From NCBI GenBank assembly GCA_903825305.1, contig CAIKAC010000005.1:123850-187849 (forward strand): a stretch of 64,000 nucleotides of DNA. The letters are read 5' to 3'. This stretch comes from an uncultured Actinomycetes bacterium (lineage in GTDB: Bacteria; Actinomycetota; Acidimicrobiia; Acidimicrobiales; RAAP-2). The notes beneath the pieces were generated by a model that did no database searches, was not told the DNA's origin, and was given only the letters and a program-made list of their open reading frames with translations. Position numbers and translations under genes: made by a program. This document shows positions 42,229-50,542 of the stretch, piece after piece. Position 1 is the stretch's first letter; each line of letters begins with the position of its first letter.

Positions 42229-42234
42229 TAGGCT
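42229..42234 (+). promoter_or_regulatory. -10 element of ctaB (leaderless)
   Basis: TAGGCT seven bases before ATG 42242; supports independent expression from the collagen-like gene upstream. Confidence 0.45.
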
Positions 42235-42241
42235 GGCTCCT

Positions 42242-43174
42242 ATGGTTTCCGAGGTCACTGCCCCATCACCGGTGTCGCTCAGCACCAAGGTGGGTGGCTA
42301 TGTTGCTCTGACCAAGCCACGAATCATTGAATTGCTCTTGGTGACCACGGTGCCAACCATGGTGGTGGCTAAGGGCGGGTGGCCATCACTCGCCCTTGTC
42401 ATTTGGACGCTGATCGGTGGCACCTTGGCTGCTGGTGGTGCCAATGCCTTCAATATGGTGATTGATCGCGATATTGACAAGATCATGAAGCGCACCCAAA
42501 AGCGACCCCTCGTCACCGGTGTGATCTCGGTGCCGGGAGCCGTTATTTTCGCTAGCGCCATCGAGGTACTGGCCTTTGTCGAACTCTGGCTCTTGGTCAA
42601 TTTGCTTTCGGCGATCTTGGCCGTGGCGGCTACTGCTTTCTACGTTTTCGTCTACACCTTGTGGCTTAAGCGGCGCTCAAGCCAAAACATTGTGATTGGC
42701 GGAGCCGCAGGCGCCGTTCCGGTCCTTGTTGGTTGGGCGGCCGTTACCAACTCGCTTTCGTGGACTCCGGTGTTGATGTTCGCCATCATTTTTATTTGGA
42801 CGCCGCCTCACTTTTGGGCATTGGCAGTTCGCTATCGCGACGATTATGAGGCAGCTGACGTCCCCATGTTGCCCGTGGTGGCCTCGTTGGAGCGCACCTC
42901 ACTCGAGATGTTGGTTTATTCCTTGGTGCTTGCCGCCACGGCAATGTTGCTTGGTCCCGTCGCACACCTTGGGCTCATCTATGCGATCTTGGCTTTGCTA
43001 CTCAATGTGGCTTTCATTGCGATGTCCGCTCAGCTCTACATCAAGGCCCGACGCGGAGAAGCAGATGTTGCTGCGGCCATGAAACTCTTCCATTTCTCGA
43101 TTACCTACCTCACCTTGCTCTTCGTTGGCATGGCCGCTGATGTCCTCATCCGAAACCTCGTCAATAGCCACTGA
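42242..43174 (+). CDS. ctaB: Protoheme IX farnesyltransferase (heme O synthase)
   Basis: 310 residues, UbiA-family prenyltransferase with about nine membrane helices. It farnesylates heme b to heme O for cytochrome oxidase. The allylic-diphosphate site is NMVIDRDIDKIMKRTQKRPL (NxxxDxxxD), and YTLWLKRRSSQNIVIGGAAGA and the second Asp-rich loop WALAVRYRDDYEAADVPMLP are CtaB-specific. ATG 42242 is preferred over the frame's earlier start at 42173 because homologues begin here and a -10 precedes it. It overlaps the start of the thioredoxin-like gene. Confidence 0.95.
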   Translation: MVSEVTAPSPVSLSTKVGGYVALTKPRIIELLLVTTVPTMVVAKGGWPSLALVIWTLIGGTLAAGGANAFNMVIDRDIDKIMKRTQKRPLVTGVISVPGAVIFASAIEVLAFVELWLLVNLLSAILAVAATAFYVFVYTLWLKRRSSQNIVIGGAAGAVPVLVGWAAVTNSLSWTPVLMFAIIFIWTPPHFWALAVRYRDDYEAADVPMLPVVASLERTSLEMLVYSLVLAATAMLLGPVAHLGLIYAILALLLNVAFIAMSAQLYIKARRGEADVAAAMKLFHFSITYLTLLFVGMAADVLIRNLVNSH

Positions 43175-43766
43175 GCCAACCGCGCCACGCAAGCCATCGC
43201 TGATGAGAGCGTTGGTCTTTGGACTCGTCGTTTCGGCAGTGGTGTTCTTGATTGGTGTGGCCTCACTGCTGTTGGGCCATCACAGCAGTTCTTCAACGGT
43301 GACAACATCACTCGCTACGAGTTCGGTAAAGGTTGGACAACAAGTGCCAACCTTTGCACTCCCTGGGGTCAATGAGTCAGGATCCGTCGGCATTCCAACT
43401 CTCGCGTCGCTCCATCATGAACCAGCAGTGCTCGTATTTTTTGCTTCATGGTGTGGGCCATGTAAAGCGGAGATGCCAAAACTTTCCGCGGCCATTGCAT
43501 CGGGAGCAGCTCGACGTGCTTCAGTGATTGGGATCGCGGCTTATGACCACACGGCTAACACCCAGGCCTTTATTGTGCACAACAACATCACGTTCCCAGT
43601 CGGATCCGATGCTGCAGGTCAGGTGACCTCGGGGGAGTTTGGCTTCCCGGCTGTACCAGAAACGGTGTTCGTTAATGCCCAAGGTGTAGTGACTTCGATT
43701 CACTTTGGCGCAACGTCACCGGCACTACTTCGCGAAGGACTCCTCGCTCACTCGCCATCGAACTGA
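43140..43766 (+). CDS. TlpA-like membrane-anchored thioredoxin
   Basis: 208 residues. One N-terminal membrane segment (about 22-50) is followed by a thioredoxin-like domain with the redox motif WCGPC (Trp104-Cys108) and cis-Pro in FPAVPETVFVNAQG. It would reduce extracytoplasmic disulfides or supply electrons for cytochrome c or CuA assembly. The start overlaps ctaB by 35 bases; ATG 43203 (MRALVFG) is an alternative. Next to ctaB it plausibly serves cytochrome oxidase assembly. Its end overlaps the convergent ABC permease gene by 19 bases. Confidence 0.88.
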   Translation: MSSSETSSIATEPTAPRKPSLMRALVFGLVVSAVVFLIGVASLLLGHHSSSSTVTTSLATSSVKVGQQVPTFALPGVNESGSVGIPTLASLHHEPAVLVFFASWCGPCKAEMPKLSAAIASGAARRASVIGIAAYDHTANTQAFIVHNNITFPVGSDAAGQVTSGEFGFPAVPETVFVNAQGVVTSIHFGATSPALLREGLLAHSPSN

Positions 43767-44485
43767 AAGGTCGTAGCCGCCACTACGGGGGCAACGATGG
43801 TCCAGGCGAGAAGCACGAACCACGATCCCGCATAACACGCAGCTATTGGTCCAAGACTGTGATGGAGTGCACTCGAGAGTGCCGCGGCTGGTAATAATTC
43901 GGCGATGGTCCGAAGGGGAGCAGGCAGGCTCGCGAGAGGAACCACCATGCCGCCAACGAGGAGCAAGACGAGATACAAACCATTAGCGGCTGCAAGATTG
44001 AGTTCTCCCCGAAGGCGGCCCGCAAGTGCGAGGCCAATGCCGCCAAAGGCAATGGAGCCAAGGAGGCTGGCGGCAATTGCTTGGATGATCAACGAAGCAC
44101 TGGTGGTGGGGTGCCAACCGAGGGCCAGGGCGAGTGCGCTGATGGCGATCACCTGCAGCACTTCAATCACCATGACGGACGCAACTTTTGCCCCTAAGAG
44201 TCGTGTTCGACCCAAGGGTGTCGTGCCGAGTCGCTTCAAGACCCCGTAGGAGCGTTCAAAGCCAGTAGCGATGCCCAGTGACACCATGGAGGTTGACATG
44301 ATGGCGAGGGCAATGATGCCTGGCGCCACGGTGTCGATGGGGTGGCTGCCCTCGGTGGACGACACCTTGATTTTGGCGAAGAACACCAAGAGGAGCAGCG
44401 GAATGCCAATGGTGAGGAGCAGGTTTTCACCACGGCGCAAGGTCATGGAGAGTTCGGCTTGAAGTTGGGCCTTAAATGCTCTCAT
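43748..44485 (-). CDS. ABC-2 type transporter permease
   Basis: 245 residues, six hydrophobic segments typical of ABC2_membrane permeases: SMTLRRGENLLLTIGIPLLLL at the start, GFERSYGVLKRLGTTPLGR (the cytoplasmic coupling-type motif), and GGMVVPLASLPAPLRTIAELLPAAAL near the end. It pairs with the upstream ATPase, overlapping it by four bases. The substrate is unknown; related exporters handle drugs, lipids or peptides. Confidence 0.9.
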   Translation of the reverse strand: MRAFKAQLQAELSMTLRRGENLLLTIGIPLLLLVFFAKIKVSSTEGSHPIDTVAPGIIALAIMSTSMVSLGIATGFERSYGVLKRLGTTPLGRTRLLGAKVASVMVIEVLQVIAISALALALGWHPTTSASLIIQAIAASLLGSIAFGGIGLALAGRLRGELNLAAANGLYLVLLLVGGMVVPLASLPAPLRTIAELLPAAALSSALHHSLGPIAACYAGSWFVLLAWTIVAPVVAATTFQFDGE

Positions 44486-45417
44486 CGCCGTCTCCTCCGC
44501 AGGGGTGGCTGCGCTTCGGGCTCGAACGCTCGGTCACCCACAATGGAGAGATACTTCGTCTCAAGACTTCCTCCAGCGTGAAGCTCACTGAGTGGTGCAC
44601 CGTGCTCGGAGAGCCACGCATTGAGCGAGGCCACGAGCGATGATGATGAGTCGCTCGCCACTCGATAGCGCCCTGCCGCCTCTTCGAAAACCTCAACGCC
44701 GAGCAATGTCGCGAGCTCAGAAATCGGAAGTCCTGGGACGGAGAGAAAGCGAACGCCGGGTGTGATGAGTTCATCTTTGAGGCCGAGGGCTGCAAGAGTG
44801 CCCTTCGTCATGATGGCAATGCGGTCGGCGACGATTTCGGCTTCAGAAAGTTCATGCGTGGTGAGCACAATCGCCACCCCCTTGGCCGCTTGCTCTGCGA
44901 TGACTTCTCGAATGGCCAGTCGTCCGTGAATATCGACGCCCGCGGTTGGTTCATCGAGAAAGAGCACTCGGGGCTGGCCAATGAGCGCCAGAGCTAACGA
45001 CGTTCGTTGTTGTTCACCGCCAGAGAGTCGTCGCCATGGCGTCTTGGCAACATCGCGCAGACCAAGGCGCTCAAGGAGAGCCCCTGGCTCAAGCGGTGTT
45101 GGGTAGTAAGAAGCAAAGAGATGCAAGGCTTGAGATGGATTCAGCGAGGGATAAATACCTCCACGCTGCAGCATCACACCAATGGCCCCCACCACCTCGC
45201 GTCTCTCGGAAATGGGGTCATGACCGAGAACTTCAACGCTGCCGCTGCTTGGCGAGAGGTAACCCTCAATGGTTTCGACGGTGCTTGATTTGCCGGCCCC
45301 ATTGGGGCCGAGCAAACACAGGACTTCACCGGGTTCGATCGAGAAGGAGAGATCTCTCACCGCCACTGTGGATCCGCGGCGCACCTCAAGGTCCTTGACA
45401 CAAACAGCAGCGCTCAT
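44482..45417 (-). CDS. ABC-2 type transporter ATPase
   Basis: 311 residues, DrrA/CcmA-type ATPase. Walker [11 protein letters not shown]-loop in GVMLQRGGIYPSL, signature LSGGEQQRTSLALALIG, Walker B VLFLDEPTAGVD, H-loop TTHELSEAE. The C-terminal 90 residues extend past the ATPase core as in drug/lipid exporters. TAAGGT stands six bases before the ATG, so the two-gene mRNA may be leaderless. It diverges from serS across 47 bases. Confidence 0.92.
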   Translation of the reverse strand: MSAAVCVKDLEVRRGSTVAVRDLSFSIEPGEVLCLLGPNGAGKSSTVETIEGYLSPSSGSVEVLGHDPISERREVVGAIGVMLQRGGIYPSLNPSQALHLFASYYPTPLEPGALLERLGLRDVAKTPWRRLSGGEQQRTSLALALIGQPRVLFLDEPTAGVDIHGRLAIREVIAEQAAKGVAIVLTTHELSEAEIVADRIAIMTKGTLAALGLKDELITPGVRFLSVPGLPISELATLLGVEVFEEAAGRYRVASDSSSSLVASLNAWLSEHGAPLSELHAGGSLETKYLSIVGDRAFEPEAQPPLRRRRR

Positions 45418-45423
45418 ACCTCT

Positions 45424-45429
45424 ACCTTA
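45424..45429 (-). promoter_or_regulatory. -10 element of ABC exporter operon (leaderless)
   Basis: TAAGGT on the minus strand, six bases before ATG 45417. Confidence 0.5.
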
Positions 45430-45451
45430 CGACGAGGACGACGAATCCAAC

Positions 45452-45457
45452 TACCCT
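45452..45457 (+). promoter_or_regulatory. -10 element of serS (leaderless)
   Basis: TACCCT seven bases before GTG 45465. It lies only 22 bases from the divergent -10 of the exporter operon. Confidence 0.5.
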
Positions 45458-45464
45458 GAACAGG

Positions 45465-46772
45465 GTGATTGATCTCCACTTGCTCCGAGCCGAACCCGAA
45501 TCCGTGATGGCCCGACTTGCTACTCGAGGCGTAGCCCGCGAAGACATTGAAGCGCTCTTGGCACTCGATGTCACACATCGTGAGTTGCTGCAACGTCAAG
45601 AGCAGCTTCGTGCGGAAGTCAAATCCCTCTCGAAGCAAGTCGGCGAGGCTCGAAAGCGCCAAGAAACTGCATTAGCTGACGAACTGATGACGAAGAGTCG
45701 CGACCTCGGGGACGCTGAGCGCGTTGCTGCCCAAGAAGCCGAAGAGGTCGGCCAACAGGTTCGCCACGCACTGCTCATGATCCCCAACCTCCCCTCATCG
45801 GATGCTCCCATTGGCGCGAGCGAGGATGACAACGTGATTGGTGAGCATTGGTGGCCTGGCAAAGATGCTGGCCAGCCAGTTCCTGAGTTCTCAGAAGCTC
45901 AACGCAAACCTCACTGGGAGATTGGTGAAGAACTCGGTATTCTGGATCTTGAACGAGGATCTCGAATTGCCGGTTCCATGTTCCCGCTCTTTCGCGGTGC
46001 AGGGTCTCGACTCCTGCGTGCTCTTGGCGCCTACGCCCTTGATGCCCATAGCGATGCCTTTGAAGAAGTGCGCCCACCTACCTTTGCCTTAACGGAGACC
46101 TTGCTGTCAACGGGCCACTTGCCAAAGTTTTCTGACGAGGCCTACCTCATGGAACGAGATGACCTGTGGGCCATTCCGACAGCCGAAGTACCCCTCACCT
46201 CCATGCACCGCGGCGAGATCCTCAGCGAAGACGAGCTTCCTGTTCGCTTTACGGCCCAAACGGCTTGTTTTCGCCGCGAAGCTGGGGCGGCTGGTCGCGA
46301 CACTCGCGGGCTTTTGCGAGTCCATGAATTCGACAAGGTCGAACTGTTTGCTTATTGCACGCCGGAACAAGCAGAAAGCGTGCACCAAGATGTCTTGGCT
46401 CGAGCCGAGCAGTTGCTTCGCGACCTCGGTCTCTACTATCGCGTGCTAGATCTCTGCACGGGGGACATCGGTGCGTCATCTGCTCGAACCTTTGACCTTG
46501 AGGTCTACTCACCTGGTGTTGATCGGTGGTTGGAAGTGTCGTCGGTGAGTTGGTTCTCTGATTATCAAGCTCGTCGGGCCAATGTCCGTTATCGGTCCGC
46601 TGACGGAGGATCACCGCGGTTTGTTCACACGGTCAATGGTTCTGCGCTGGCCTGGGCACGCATTTGGGCGGTCTTGGTTGAGCAGGGTCGCCAAGACGAT
46701 GGTCGGGTAGAACTTCCTGAGGTGCTCGCTCCCTATCTCGGTGGTCGCCTCACGATTGAGCCGAAGGCTTAG
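45465..46772 (+). CDS. serS: Seryl-tRNA synthetase
   Basis: 435 residues, class II synthetase charging tRNA-Ser. The N-terminal long coiled-coil arm (about 25-105, RQEQLRAEVKSLSKQVGEA is part) binds the tRNA variable arm. Class II motifs follow: motif 2 FTAQTACFRREAGAAGRDTRGL (in two parts around FRREAG), VHEFDKVELFAY, and motif 3 near VNGSALAWARIWAVLVE. GTG 45465 agrees with the MIDLHLLRAEPE N-terminus. Its stop shares four bases with regX3. Confidence 0.96.
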   Translation: MIDLHLLRAEPESVMARLATRGVAREDIEALLALDVTHRELLQRQEQLRAEVKSLSKQVGEARKRQETALADELMTKSRDLGDAERVAAQEAEEVGQQVRHALLMIPNLPSSDAPIGASEDDNVIGEHWWPGKDAGQPVPEFSEAQRKPHWEIGEELGILDLERGSRIAGSMFPLFRGAGSRLLRALGAYALDAHSDAFEEVRPPTFALTETLLSTGHLPKFSDEAYLMERDDLWAIPTAEVPLTSMHRGEILSEDELPVRFTAQTACFRREAGAAGRDTRGLLRVHEFDKVELFAYCTPEQAESVHQDVLARAEQLLRDLGLYYRVLDLCTGDIGASSARTFDLEVYSPGVDRWLEVSSVSWFSDYQARRANVRYRSADGGSPRFVHTVNGSALAWARIWAVLVEQGRQDDGRVELPEVLAPYLGGRLTIEPKA

Positions 46773-47500
46773 TTCGCGTCGAAGCGATAGCCAACACCAC
46801 GAATGGTGGTGATCACCGATGGCTCTTTGGGGTCAGTCTCAATACGGTTCCTCAGGCGCATGATGTGTACATCGAGGGTCTTGGTATCGCCAACGTAGTC
46901 ATCGCCCCAAACTTGGTCAATGAGTGTCTGTCGCGTCAAGACTCGACCTGGGTTTTCCATTAACAACCGAAGCAATTCAAATTCTTTTCGGCGAAGGTGA
47001 ATCTCTTCACCGAGAACAAAGGCACGCCGAGTTGATGGCTCAAGGCGAACGTTGGCACGCTCAATGACTTCGCGGGAAATTTCTTCGTTTTCACTTTCCT
47101 CTGGGTGTCTGCGCAGCACCGCACGCATGCGAGCAACGAGTTCGCGCAGGCGATAGGGCTTCACCACGTAGTCGTCGGCGCCAATTTCAAGGCCGACAAC
47201 GGTGTCGATTTCTTCACCCTTGGCGGTGACCATGATGATGGGCACATTCGATTTCGTTCGAATTTCACGACATACGTCAAGACCCGAAACCAAGGGCAGC
47301 ATCAAGTCAAGCAAGACCAAATCCGGGTCAGCTTGATCGAAGATTTCCAGGGCCTCGGCACCGTCGCGCGCAATCGTGACGGTGAAGCCTTCGTGCTTTA
47401 AACCAATCGTGAGCGCTTCGACAAAGGAGTCTTCGTCTTCGACGACAAGCACTTTGATGACTTGCTCATGCTTCGACTTCTTTTGTTGCTTCTTGCCCAT
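46769..47500 (-). CDS. regX3: OmpR-family response regulator, RegX3/PhoP-like
   Basis: 243 residues. The receiver domain has the acidic pair E21/D22, phospho-acceptor Asp65 in LVLLDLMLP, and the Thr/Lys in VTAKG and VKPYRLRELVAR. The C-terminal winged helix shows RRKEFELLRLLMENPGRVLTR, VWGDDYVGDTKTLDVHIMRLR and TIRGVGYRFD. A lysine-rich N-terminal extension (GKKQQKKSKH) is unusual. Together with the adjacent kinase and the nearby pst locus it fits the SenX3-RegX3 phosphate-starvation system of actinobacteria. It begins directly against the kinase stop. Confidence 0.9.
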   Translation of the reverse strand: MGKKQQKKSKHEQVIKVLVVEDEDSFVEALTIGLKHEGFTVTIARDGAEALEIFDQADPDLVLLDLMLPLVSGLDVCREIRTKSNVPIIMVTAKGEEIDTVVGLEIGADDYVVKPYRLRELVARMRAVLRRHPEESENEEISREVIERANVRLEPSTRRAFVLGEEIHLRRKEFELLRLLMENPGRVLTRQTLIDQVWGDDYVGDTKTLDVHIMRLRNRIETDPKEPSVITTIRGVGYRFDAN

Positions 47501-48864
47501 TATTCGACCTCGTGGAGCGGGAGTACCAAGGTGAAGGCCGTGCCTTCACCTTCGCGTGAGACTACTTCTACATTGCCTCCATGATTTGCGGCAACGTGAC
47601 GAACGATAGCGAGGCCGAGTCCCGTACCGCCAGTTTCACGGCTACGTCCCCGGTCAACGCGATAGAAGCGTTCGAAGATACGATCCAGATCTTGAGCGGG
47701 AATGCCGATACCTGCGTCGCGAACTTCGATGCGCACCGTCTTTTGTGTTGCCACGTGGTCCACTTCCTCGGCAGTACTCGCCAGTGGCCACGCTTCCTCT
47801 TCACCTGATTCGACTGCAACAGCTGATACTTCACTCACTACTTCTTCGCCAATACCGGCCGAGATCCATACCGTTGATCCCTCTGGGCTGTAGGTCACAG
47901 CATTTTCCAACAGGGCATGCAAGGCCGAAACCAATTGGCGATGCGAAGCAACGATGTAGCGCGGCGGGTCAACGTCACTTACCTCGATCGCAATTTTCGC
48001 TTGCTCGGATGCCGTTCGTACGCGGTCAGCTGCCTCATGCATGACCGCGTTGAGGGACACCTGATCGACCGGTTGATCGTTGTTGGTCTCAATGCGTGAG
48101 AGGTCCAACAAATCATTGATGATTCGTGTCACCCGGAACGCTTCATGGTGAATGCGATTGGCCAATCGGTTAGCGACGTCGCGGTCCTTTTCAACAGCCA
48201 AGGTTTCAGCAAGTAACACCAAAGCCCCCATTGGTGTTTTGAGTTCGTGGCTGACATTGGCAATGAAGTCACGACGAATGTCGTCAAGGCGTTTGCGCTC
48301 AGAAATGTCCTCTATGACCGCAATGACGCCCAGTGATCTACGTCCATCATCAACCACTTGAGCTCGAACACTCAGTGAGCGCTTGGGTGGCCCAAATAAC
48401 TCGAGCTCGCGTGATGCCGATTCTTCCAACCAAGCTTGACCCAAGAGTTCCGTCACTGCTTGAGCGACCAGTGCGTCGCCGCCACGTCCCGTCATGAGAG
48501 CGGTTGCAGCTTCATTTCGAAACAGAACGGATCCTGATTCATCGCAGAGCACAACCCCTTCAGGAAGCGCATCAAAGGAGCGACGCAGTCTGATGGCTTC
48601 TGCCGAAGTTTCGGTGACCGCTTCGGTGGCAGCTCCCGTAATTTGTTCGAGGTAACTTAAAGCCTCTTCAATGGAGCGCTCATCAGGTGATGGCCCCGAA
48701 CCCAAGCGACTTCCAAGGGCAATGAGGCGTTGGGCGAGATCGCGGCGACCGGTGCGCCGACCAATGGCAAGGCCAAGGAGTAATGCGACGATCACAATGC
48801 CCGCGCCAATGCCGATGAGCACGGGCAGCGAGAGTGACGTCGTGGTGGCGAGTACGGCACGCAT
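47500..48864 (-). CDS. senX3: Sensor histidine kinase, SenX3/PhoR-like
   Basis: 454 residues. One or two N-terminal membrane helices (about 10-36, LSLPVLIGIGAGIVIVALLL) without a sizeable outside loop, a PAS-like domain (about 93-185), the dimerisation helix with His206 in NVSHELKTPMGAL, and an HATPase domain (LENAVTYSPEGSTVW, RDAGIGIP, FYRVDRGRSRETGGTGLGLAIV). Between the N and G1 boxes there is an extra acidic segment of about 35 residues (EEVVSEVSAVAVESGEEEAW). ATG 48864 is chosen since the upstream open frame runs into chrA. SenX3-type kinases read PstB/PhoU state rather than an external ligand. Confidence 0.9.
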   Translation of the reverse strand: MRAVLATTTSLSLPVLIGIGAGIVIVALLLGLAIGRRTGRRDLAQRLIALGSRLGSGPSPDERSIEEALSYLEQITGAATEAVTETSAEAIRLRRSFDALPEGVVLCDESGSVLFRNEAATALMTGRGGDALVAQAVTELLGQAWLEESASRELELFGPPKRSLSVRAQVVDDGRRSLGVIAVIEDISERKRLDDIRRDFIANVSHELKTPMGALVLLAETLAVEKDRDVANRLANRIHHEAFRVTRIINDLLDLSRIETNNDQPVDQVSLNAVMHEAADRVRTASEQAKIAIEVSDVDPPRYIVASHRQLVSALHALLENAVTYSPEGSTVWISAGIGEEVVSEVSAVAVESGEEEAWPLASTAEEVDHVATQKTVRIEVRDAGIGIPAQDLDRIFERFYRVDRGRSRETGGTGLGLAIVRHVAANHGGNVEVVSREGEGTAFTLVLPLHEVE

Positions 48865-48985
48865 GTACCAATGATCTTGCCATGCTTGACGGTAGCCACG
48901 ATCAGTCTTGGGAAAGGAATTTTCCCCTGTACTCGAAAGCGCCGTCACGCCACGGGGGAGTGGGTGGTACTCGCCACGCTTTGTA

Positions 48986-50152
48986 TTAGTGAACGGGCGC
49001 TCCAAGAAGGGCCGCAATGGCACCAAGGCCACCAGCCAAGATCAAACCGATTACGACATTTCGCTTGGCGACGAGGAACCACAGCAGGGCTCCGCCAAGA
49101 ATGCAGAGTTGCCACAGGTGCGATAGCGCCAGGCCCAACGGTATTGAGGAACCAGCAATTGCTCCGATGGAGGTGGCGCCAGCTCCGGTGAGAAAGGCTT
49201 GGAGTCGCTGATTGGCGCTCAAGCGAAGAAAATGCGGGCCGCCAATGAGGACAAAGGCAAACGAGGGCCCGAAGGCAATGAGCGCTGCAAGGAGGCCGCC
49301 GCCAAGGCCGGCGGCGGCGTAGCCAACCACTGCAACGGTTTGAACGACGGGGCCAGGGGTGATTTGGCCTAAGGCAACGGCATTAAGGAACTGACCCTGC
49401 GTCATCCAGTGATAGGTGGTGACGGCATCGTGCTGCATGAGCGGGATGATGACAAAGCCACCGCCATAGGACAGTGCTCCGACTTTGAATGCCACCCACG
49501 CCACCGCACTGAGACTTCCCACGCTTGCGAGTGCTATCAAGAGCAAGGGGTTGAACGAAGCCAAACGAGCTTTCGGCGCAGCTGGGCGCTCGATAAGTAC
49601 TTCGATGACACCACAGATAACCAAGGCGAGGACGAGGTAGGGGCCCACGGTGGCAGCGCTCAGCGCACCAACGAGTGCATAGCAACACCAGCGTCGCTTC
49701 CGCCATTCGCTGTCTCCGAGCCGCTTCCAACTCCCAGGGACGAGACCCACCGCAGCGTGGAGAGCGACCGCGGGCACCGCCGCCCCCGCTCCCGCAGCAA
49801 TGCCAAGCATCCACATTGGGGGGTGACCACTCAAGAACAGCGCTGAAAGCAGCAAGATAATGGTGAGTCCCGGCGCGATAAAGCACAGACCACCCACGAA
49901 TGCACCGAGCGTGCCCCGTAGTCTCCAGGCTAGGAAAATGGCCAATTGCGTTGAGGCGGGGCCTGGCAACAGGTTGGTAGCGGCAATAGCGTCTTCAAAA
50001 TCTTGGTGGGAAATCCACTGGTTGTTCTCTACGCAGCGCTCTCGAAGCAGGGCAATGTGAGCGGGTGGGCCTCCAAAGCCAATGATGCCGATTCGACCCC
50101 ATTCGCGGACGATGGTTCCGAGTGAAACCGGGGGTTCGCTGCTGGATTCCAT
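48986..50152 (-). CDS. chrA: Chromate transporter-family protein ChrA
   Basis: 388 residues, long-chain CHR-family membrane protein built of two homologous halves with about ten helices. First half: IGIIGFGGPPAHIALLRE and ATNLLPGPASTQLAIFLAW; second half: AWVAFKVGALSYGGGFVIIPL and AVALGQITPGPVVQTVAVVG, the paired FGGP/PGP signatures. CHR proteins export chromate and may also move other oxyanions; location beside phosphate genes suggests, without proof, a wider anion role. ATG 50152 has TACAGT six bases upstream. It lies upstream of senX3 on the same strand. Confidence 0.93.
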   Translation of the reverse strand: MESSSEPPVSLGTIVREWGRIGIIGFGGPPAHIALLRERCVENNQWISHQDFEDAIAATNLLPGPASTQLAIFLAWRLRGTLGAFVGGLCFIAPGLTIILLLSALFLSGHPPMWMLGIAAGAGAAVPAVALHAAVGLVPGSWKRLGDSEWRKRRWCCYALVGALSAATVGPYLVLALVICGVIEVLIERPAAPKARLASFNPLLLIALASVGSLSAVAWVAFKVGALSYGGGFVIIPLMQHDAVTTYHWMTQGQFLNAVALGQITPGPVVQTVAVVGYAAAGLGGGLLAALIAFGPSFAFVLIGGPHFLRLSANQRLQAFLTGAGATSIGAIAGSSIPLGLALSHLWQLCILGGALLWFLVAKRNVVIGLILAGGLGAIAALLGAPVH

Positions 50153-50542
50153 GGGGGAACTGTACCGAGATCCACGGCACAGCCTGGGAAGCCTTTGTGA
50201 ATTTCACTCCAGCAATTTCACAAAATATTTTGAGTGCACAACAACCAGCAGGCTATGAGGGCACGAGAAATCCCCGTAAATACCGCAATCCCACACTTCA
50301 AACCTTGGATTCCATCAGATTTGGGTTCGAGAATTTTTTGAGAAAGTTCACATGGCTTTTCAAGATTTAGTGATTAGTTCAGATTCCTGTCACCAGACCT
50401 CCACAGGCGCTTCATAAGCGTTTCTTACTCTTTCATCGTCAGTCCAATGGGCTTCGGGTCGATCTCCGGGGCAACGGGGATCGACGACAACCAAAAGACC
50501 CAGGGTGAAGAGCCCGGGGAGAGAACAGGATGGGATTCACCC
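50153..50542. promoter_or_regulatory. Divergent chrA/pstS intergenic region with GTTCA half-sites
   Basis: 390 bases, AT-rich, no credible gene. Seen are an inverted repeat TTTGTGAA...TTCACAAA (50194-50201 with 50217-50224), and GTTCGA (50325), GTTCAC (50346) and GTTCAG (50377) half-sites of the sort recognised by actinobacterial phosphate regulators. The spacings are irregular, so a PHO box is suggested but not established. The chrA -10 lies at its left edge. Confidence 0.4.
50159..50164 (-). promoter_or_regulatory. -10 element of chrA (leaderless)
   Basis: TACAGT on the minus strand, six bases before ATG 50152. Confidence 0.55.
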
